Positions 58,801-64,000 of a stretch of DNA of 64,000 nucleotides are shown one piece after another. The position numbers and the translations under genes are program-made. The stretch is from NCBI GenBank assembly GCA_003864495.1, contig ML133481.1, forward strand, positions 383,479 through 447,478, given 5' to 3'. Each line of letters starts with the position of its first letter. Positions within the stretch are counted from its first letter, which is position 1. Below the pieces are notes generated by a model. The model saw only the letters and a program-made list of their open reading frames with translations, was not told the origin of the DNA and made no database searches. This DNA is from Nemopilema nomurai. Its lineage: Eukaryota > Cnidaria > Scyphozoa > Rhizostomeae > Rhizostomatidae.

Positions 58801-60545
58801 CTATTGTCACTTCAGTTTCTGTGTGCTTCCATGCAATCACAAATGTGCTCTCAGCAGCTAGAACCAAGTATCTCGAAGCAATTTCATAGGATTCCTTTGT
58901 TTTGAGTTTGAACTGAATATCGTTCTTCCCACTGCATGTGTCGAAAGCAAATTCCTCAACGTAAAACTTCTCTGGGACGACGAAGTCTCTTGTTATCTAT
59001 AATTTGGAAACAGTTGAAAAGAAAAACATTGTGGTATGGAGGAAAGCATCGCTGCTCTTAAAAGCGTTCTCAATGAAGTTAGAGAGTCTAAATGAAGCGA
59101 TTTTGCCATTGTTATATATATGGGAGAAAATTGCAGCAGTGATAAATTTTGCACCTTGTAGCATATATTTATTGTTTAGATAAATGCATTTTGAGTTTCA
59201 TGTAGAATGGGTTTTTGGTATTGCTTTTGAAAGCTTAGCACTGACAAAAAGACGATACACAAATATTAATGCAAGTGGAATGCAAAAAGCTTTACACCTT
59301 GCATGCTATGCTCAGGCGAATATTCTTTATATATATGAAATCTACGTTCATTTCTAGTCACCTCTAGAAAAAGTAAAGCAAAAGTAAAATGAAAGATATG
59401 TCTACCTATATAATAGGATAAAATAATCCAATATCAAATTCGCCAGGCTTTGAAATGATGGTCTAAGAACTACTTGGGGTTCTCAAAATAGCATACGACG
59501 CTTTTTGCTTTTTGCAGCAAAAGATAGAGATCAATAAAACCTTTTCAAGCCATATCCAATTATGGTCTCATTGCATGAAATTGGTGTGCTCCATCATAAA
59601 AGTTCAAATGCCGGAATATCTGATTACAAAATCTTGTTATCTCTTTTCCTCACTGCTTTAGATTTTCGGGAAGAGACTGAACACAAGTTTAGGTTGGTAC
59701 ACAAGCAAAACTCTATTGACTTTATTTACGCTCATCATAATGGACAGTGCAGTTGAAAAAGATATCACATTCCAGAATGACAATAAGAATAAGAAATGCA
59801 AATTCATGTAATAAGGATTCACAGATTAGCCAGTAAAAGTGCAAATTCATGTGATGAGGTTTTGCAGCTAAATCTTGTCTTTAGTTGACAAAAAGGTGCA
59901 AAAGTTGGGCTCACCCGTTTGAGGTCAAGGCTTGAAATCAATTGTCCAATCACTTGGTCGAAAGGGCAAAGCCCAGCTATCTTTGTGTACTTATTTTGAC
60001 AGTCCTTCCTCTGCCCCTGGAACTTGCAGTCGGAGCTTCCGATTATGAAATTAGATGGTTGAGTATTCTTCAAGCTTTTGAAATCGCCTAAAATAGAAAT
60101 TAATTTGCTGAGAAATTTTGCTTGCATGACAAGGTGACAATATAATTTGCAGTGTAACTGTTAAATGCAAATCGATACATTCAATATACATCTTTGATCT
60201 ATGTCAAAAGATTTAAAGGTGGAAGTGTCATGCCACTCCCTGGATCGGAATTCAGAGATGTTGCTACTTAGGCGAGACATAAACATATAGTGCATGTACT
60301 TCTTCAAAAGCTGGTGACAAGTGGCACTCGCACAAGCTGCCATCTTTACGTAGCAATTCATGAAAAAGAAAGCATGGTAAGTTGAAAAATCGAATGGATG
60401 ATTGTTGAGCTGTCAAAGGTGATCAAGAGGAGGCGATGTTTCTAAACATTTTAACGAGAATAGAAGCCAATAGCAAACCTTGTCCTATCACAATTCCTGC
60501 AGGAAGAAGAACTAGCATTGCCAGAAAACGCCAACCAGGTAGCAT
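42131..60545 (-). CDS. Gene 1, copy B: same gene with exons 23-24 deleted
   Basis: Exons: 60545-60479, exons 2-3 near 60340-59920, 58996-58762, 57790-57533, 57277-56859, 56440-56089, 55707-55485, 55051-54852, 54630-54532, 54094-53806, 53004-52847, 52603-52315, 50227-50070, 49833-49548, 49435-49278, 49040-48729, 47938-47792, 47234-46986, 46654-46194, 45700-45427, 44424-44243, a residual exon 25 ending 43688, 43316-43248, 42816-42605 and 42247-42131. Exons 4, 5 and 17 are open here but frameshifted in copy A. A ~1.2-kb deletion at 43,826/43,827 removes exons 23 and 24 and the acceptor side of exon 25. The product would lose the CFNGEFF/HYSPWA region. The acceptor of exon 20 is AAG here versus CAG in copy A. 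Confidence 0.8.
44804..45433. repeat. 70-bp minisatellite, 9 copies, carrying a splice donor
   Basis: This is the copy B counterpart: 630 bp, nine 70-bp units, against three in copy A. Units alternate between two near-identical types (gtatact and gtacact), which suggests the array grew by duplication of a two-unit block. One unit has ctagctgg in place of gaagctgg. Confidence 0.95.
48000..48165. repeat. 14-bp minisatellite, copy B, shorter by 5 units
   Basis: Same repeat as at 15,944 with about 11-12 units. Offsets on either side differ by about 70 bp, i.e. five units. Confidence 0.92.
49278..54094 (-). CDS. Gene 1 copy B exons 11-16: three FTP/fucolectin domains
   Basis: Domain 1: 54,094-53,806 and 53,004-52,847. 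Domain 2: 52,603-52,315 and 50,227-50,070. Domain 3: 49,833-49,548 and 49,435-49,278. The proteins match copy A, including Gln for His in domain 2 (SCTQT) and the loss of the Cys pair in domain 3 (GDAV). Confidence 0.93.
56859..57790 (-). CDS. Gene 1 copy B exons 5-6 (open)
   Basis: Exons 57,790-57,533 (NDVNVRFELSKPLQRSDADL onward, ending IFAPG) and 57,277-56,859 are separated by a ~255-bp intron that is almost wholly ATAAT microsatellite. Both are open with phase-1 joining. Confidence 0.8.
57297..57529. repeat. ATAAT microsatellite forming an intron, copy B
   Basis: Same intron, about 45 bp longer than in copy A, with a more regular ATAAT array and an intact GTATGT donor. Confidence 0.95.
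58453..58542. repeat. 13-bp repeat cctttgtcctttg, copy B
   Basis: About 6.5 units, 26 bp longer than copy A. On the minus strand it would read as Lys/Gly/Gln/Arg-rich low complexity, but the exon 4 to 5 splice skips it. Confidence 0.9.
58762..58996 (-). CDS. Gene 1 copy B exon 4 (open)
   Basis: 235 nt in phase 0 to 1, starting ITRDFVVPEKFYVEEFAF and ending VDGMTSV before the donor GTAAGA. It has one Cys (DTCSGKND). This copy shows the uninterrupted frame that copy A lacks. Confidence 0.8.
60479..60545 (-). CDS. Gene 1 copy B exon 1: signal peptide
   Basis: Identical to copy A exon 1, with the same start and the same weak GTTTGC donor. Confidence 0.8.
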
Positions 60546-60655
60546 CTTGAACTATAAAATTATTAGAAAACTCATTTAAAATTAACTATAGAATTTCGTG
60601 CCAATTATGAGAAGCTTAGCTGCAAGGGATTGAGGAACTTGATCTTCAACGAGAC

Positions 60656-60663
60656 TATTTATA
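60656..60663 (-). promoter_or_regulatory. Candidate TATA box of gene 1, copy B
   Basis: TATAAATA, identical in sequence and distance from the start codon to copy A. Confidence 0.5.
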
Positions 60664-61168
60664 AAATGAGCACTGATTGATGTGTTTACGATCAAATTAT
60701 TGAACAGGTAGCCAGGAAAGCAAGAATGCTTAATCATCAACCCTAATAATTAAGGGTAAAAACATTTAGTTATCAAAGAACTATTCTCTCACAACTTATA
60801 AAATCGAATAATATTTCTTCTTATTTTTAACTGTACAATTTGAGTTTAGGTATGGGGAAGCAAATGCGCCTGTTTATCTGATAGGCAAACAGTGACGTCA
60901 TTAGAAGCATAAACAGAAGCATTTTTTTTCTAATTAACAATTAACAAGCATAACTCCCATGACAATTGTTTTGCATTGGAAGAAAACATAGATTAAAGAA
61001 AAATTCACAATGGCTAGAAAAAGCGGAACTAGTTTTCGCATACTTAAAAGTACTTTTTTCGTCCGACACTCCTCAGAGTATGCAAACGTCGGAAGATAAC
61101 CAAAAACTGACCGAATAAATAGCCAGATGCGGATCGAAAACACTAGAGGGTGATAAGAAGAGCCCGTG

Positions 61169-61500
61169 ATTGGTTATAATTGACAAATCAGCGTTACTTG
61201 ACACCTAACTTTAGAAGAGCCCAAGGGAAAACTTCTACAGAAAGAGAGCAGCCGCGTCGAAATTGGAAAAGACGCAATGCCCAAATTAATTGTGATTCGG
61301 CTATAGGACAACATCTTTTAGGGAATCCAGATTGCGCCAAAACATACACTGACGACAATTTTCGTATAATTGGGCAAGCTAGGTCGTCCTTTTACCTAGG
61401 TGTTTTGGAGTCTCTATATTTCAATAGAAAATCTCATTCTTTGTAGACAGAATAAGTTCGTCTCTTCCCTTCGACAGTCGATAAAAACATCTTTAGCTAT
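61169..61500 (+). mobile_element. Penelope-like retroelement remnant with inverted end, copy B
   Basis: Copy B counterpart of 29,074-29,400 with several substitutions (for example GNPDCAKTYTDD in place of ENPDCAKTFTDD), more divergence than seen in the gene 2 region. Confidence 0.6.
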
Positions 61501-63939
61501 ATGCATAACTTTTATAGATCGCCCCATGCCAATTCTTTATCATTCTTGCAAAGTTTTTAAGGTTTTCCTCAGATTCAAAAGCTGCATGAAAACTAATCCA
61601 GATTTGTGTTCAAAGGGATCTAATACTGTTTGATCCAAAGTCGTCTGATTTGATCAATGATGAATCACATATTTTGACTTTCCTTCAAATAGCTGCAAAA
61701 GTGTACTGACATTATTTTGCTTTCCCTGCAATAATGTTTGGCACCAAGAAACTGCAAGGGGGATGTTATGGGTTTTGGCTGAAGTCTTCAAAATAAAATC
61801 AAAATGTTATGGTTTTGAGATTGTCAAGGAAATCTGTCCCGCTTCGAAGTTTCTAAAAAAAATATTTCACTTATTTCACTGCTCGTCTTCCTTTTTTGAA
61901 ACAATTTGAAAAGCTTTTGAAAATTTTTTCAGGCTGGACATAGCTAGACATTTTACAAATTTGCTTCTTTTTCAAATTCTTTTTCGGATAGATTTGATAT
62001 CAGGTGAGATCCTCTGATTTCCGCAAAATCATTCAATCATGTGTTTATAGTGTCACCTAGCATCAAATGTAATATGCGGAAGAATTTTCCTTGTTAGTTT
62101 GATATACAAGTTGAAATATTTACTCAAACTTATTCGATGTGAAATCATATTGTTTGGGGGGGGGGGGAGGGTACGGAACTTAGATCCATCCCTGTCAACA
62201 AATCGCGTAAACTTAGAGGCATTAAAAGATGCACATTTCCGCTGATGAAAAGAGCACATCTGCCATTGAAAAAAAAGAATCTCTGTCGATGGAGTTTTGG
62301 GATTCGACCACCAACGATACTGGTGTCTTATCAGGACTAGGTCCGGTAAAGCTACTTGAATCTCCACGGGTCAATTACGGCCACCCAGACCCCTAAATGT
62401 ATGTTATCTTGAACGTGTTCAAAGTCATGGGTAAGCAGGTTTAGTGCAATTCAATCCAAACTTCAGTCTGCTTCAACGAATAACTAAACTTGATCGGTGA
62501 TAGATACAGTGATTGGTGTTAATACTCGAATCATCCATACTTTTTTTGGTGTAGTGCATTAAGGTGCATGGAAATCTGCTTTCCCCATCATGCCTTATCG
62601 AAACTCTACTTTTGTTTTTTTGAAAAAAATAAGGATGAATGAGGGAGCAAGTACCCCATAGGATAATAAACATCCACAGATAAAGAAATCAAAGCTGGGG
62701 TTTCATGTAGGTTCTAGATATAGACAATTCTATGAAGAAAGCCTCCTAGCATTCTATGAAGGAAATAGATCTAAGAAAAAAGCAGGAAGCCAACTACATC
62801 AATCTCTAGTATCAAAGTTATACGCAAAAGCAAGATAAAACTCTGCTTCTCGAGCACTTCATCTTTTTACCCTAGAAGTGAAAACTCGTGTTTGGTCTAA
62901 AACGATTTTGACTAATGCTAGCAAACAATTTTATTTCAAAAATAGGATGAATGAAAATATTGATTGTTAATTCAGACTTGCAGTGTGACCACCTAATTAA
63001 AGATATCTCTAAAGTAAACGTGAAAAGGGCTTCAGAAAGTTTTTATGATAAAAGGGAAACAAATCCTTAGCATCGGCCACAAAAACCTAAAAATTATTTG
63101 AATTTACAATTTCTATAGATAAACTTCACCCTAAGAAAGAAAAATGAAAGGCAAATTTGTGGTGAATATAAATTTGTAAGTAGCTACCTAAACAACTACA
63201 TTATACAGTAAAGTCAATATATATCACTCTTAATGCCAAAGACTGCACAGCGCTTTAAATTAATGTATCAACTAGAGAGATAATAACAAATGAGATCTAG
63301 GAGTACAAGCACAGAATTTTGTTTTTATGAGCTATTTACATTTCTAGCATTTTCAGTAATTGCTACGATATTATCGAGCTTGCTGAGCTGGTTTCGTGCC
63401 TTCTAATGCCAATGCCCGCAACAGTAGCCAAAAAGGATCACGTAAAAGGTACATACCTTGTGTAAACGAAAGGCCGTTATGAGAGACAACTATTTCAAGT
63501 AAATCGCCTGCATGCTTACAGCGCCAATGACCGGCAATGCTATTTATGACTGCCTTCTTCAACCATCAACTTTTGCGAATAATCATTGATCCATAGCAGG
63601 CGATATCTATCGTTTATGTGTTTTGGCTTTCGTACATGCAGGAAACACCATATGAGATGAGCTTCAACGCACAAAGAAGATTCTGACCATGAATAAATTA
63701 TGCGAGCATCGGCCGGAGTAAGATAGTAACCAAGATTCTCTCATTGCTTTCAAATTCCTCTCCTATAGATGAATTCTCGATTTTGCCAAAGGTTCAACAC
63801 TATAAAAGTATATTTTATGGCCAGCATGTAATGAAAAAAAATTTTCACCGTACCAATGGCATACTTTAATTTAGCTAAGAAAATCAAACACCAGAAGATG
63901 GACAAGTAATCCTTTACCATCGTAGATTTTTTTTAGCAT

Positions 63940-63942
<3 letters not shown>
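61501..63942. other. Intergenic sequence upstream of gene 1, copy B
   Basis: Collinear with 29,401-31,830 with scattered 1-4 nt indels. No supported gene. Confidence 0.6.

Positions 63943-64000
<58 letters not shown>
63943..64000. repeat. Terminal poly-G run, likely sequencing or assembly artefact
   Basis: An uninterrupted G run of about 58 nt to the last base of the window. The matching place in copy A (31,818-31,836) is a short interrupted G tract followed by normal sequence. The run probably marks where base calling or assembly failed. Confidence 0.85.

Larger units (their letters stand above)
32877..64000. repeat. Tandem block, copy B (truncated by window end)
   Basis: This is collinear with copy A in the same orientation. 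The coordinate offset starts at 32,876. It falls to about 32,848 after a cluster of small deletions at 33.8-34.7 kb, then to 31,633 after a ~1.2-kb deletion. It rises to 32,053 after minisatellite expansion and falls to 31,993 after 14-mer contraction. Large stretches are identical to copy A; the gene 1 upstream part has more small indels. It ends in a G homopolymer where copy A has only a short G-rich tract (about 31,818-31,836). Confidence 0.97.

Overview
The window is animal nuclear DNA. It is AT-rich, with many short protein-coding exons separated by GT...AG introns, retroelement tails and many micro- and minisatellites. I see no bacterial operon, rRNA or tRNA. Triple fucolectin (FTP) lectin domains and Penelope-like retroelement tails suggest an early-branching marine animal, perhaps a cnidarian. 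That placement is an inference with low confidence.

Largest feature: the window is essentially one block present twice in direct tandem. Position 1 matches position 32,877, so copy A is 1-32,876 and copy B runs from 32,877 until it dissolves into a pure G run at the window end. The copies are nearly identical. They differ in satellite copy numbers, in clusters of 1-4 nt indels, and in one ~1.2-kb deletion in copy B. They may be a recent segmental duplication or two haplotypes or reads laid head to tail by an assembler.

Each block carries two related genes on the minus strand. Gene 1 (28,455 to 9,284 in copy A) can be modelled as 28 phase-compatible coding exons encoding about 2,151 residues. 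The order is signal peptide, Cys-containing N-terminus, several repeated beta-rich modules, three tandem FTP/fucolectin domains, more beta-rich modules, a coiled coil, a small Cys module, a helical region with a CFNGEFF and HYSPWA motif segment, and a C-terminal tail ending S-C-F-stop. Gene 2 (7,342 to 5) is a paralogue of the part of gene 1 downstream of the lectin domains. It has matching exon sizes and the same S-C-F-stop end, but no visible lectin domains or signal peptide, and two exon junctions where no canonical splice continues the frame. It may be a 5'-truncated, decaying duplicate. A LINE 3' end and a Penelope-like tail lie between genes 1 and 2.

Neither copy of gene 1 is intact as written. 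Copy A has small frameshifts in exons 4, 5 and 17. Copy B has these exons open but lacks exons 23 and 24. Copy B of gene 2 has a run of deletion-only differences around 33.8-34.7 kb. I read most small indels as consensus errors, because tandem near-identical sequence is hard to polish.

The architecture suggests a large secreted, sugar-binding, possibly oligomerising protein (mucus, matrix, adhesion or immune lectin). The specific function is unknown, and I do not recognise the non-lectin modules as a named family.
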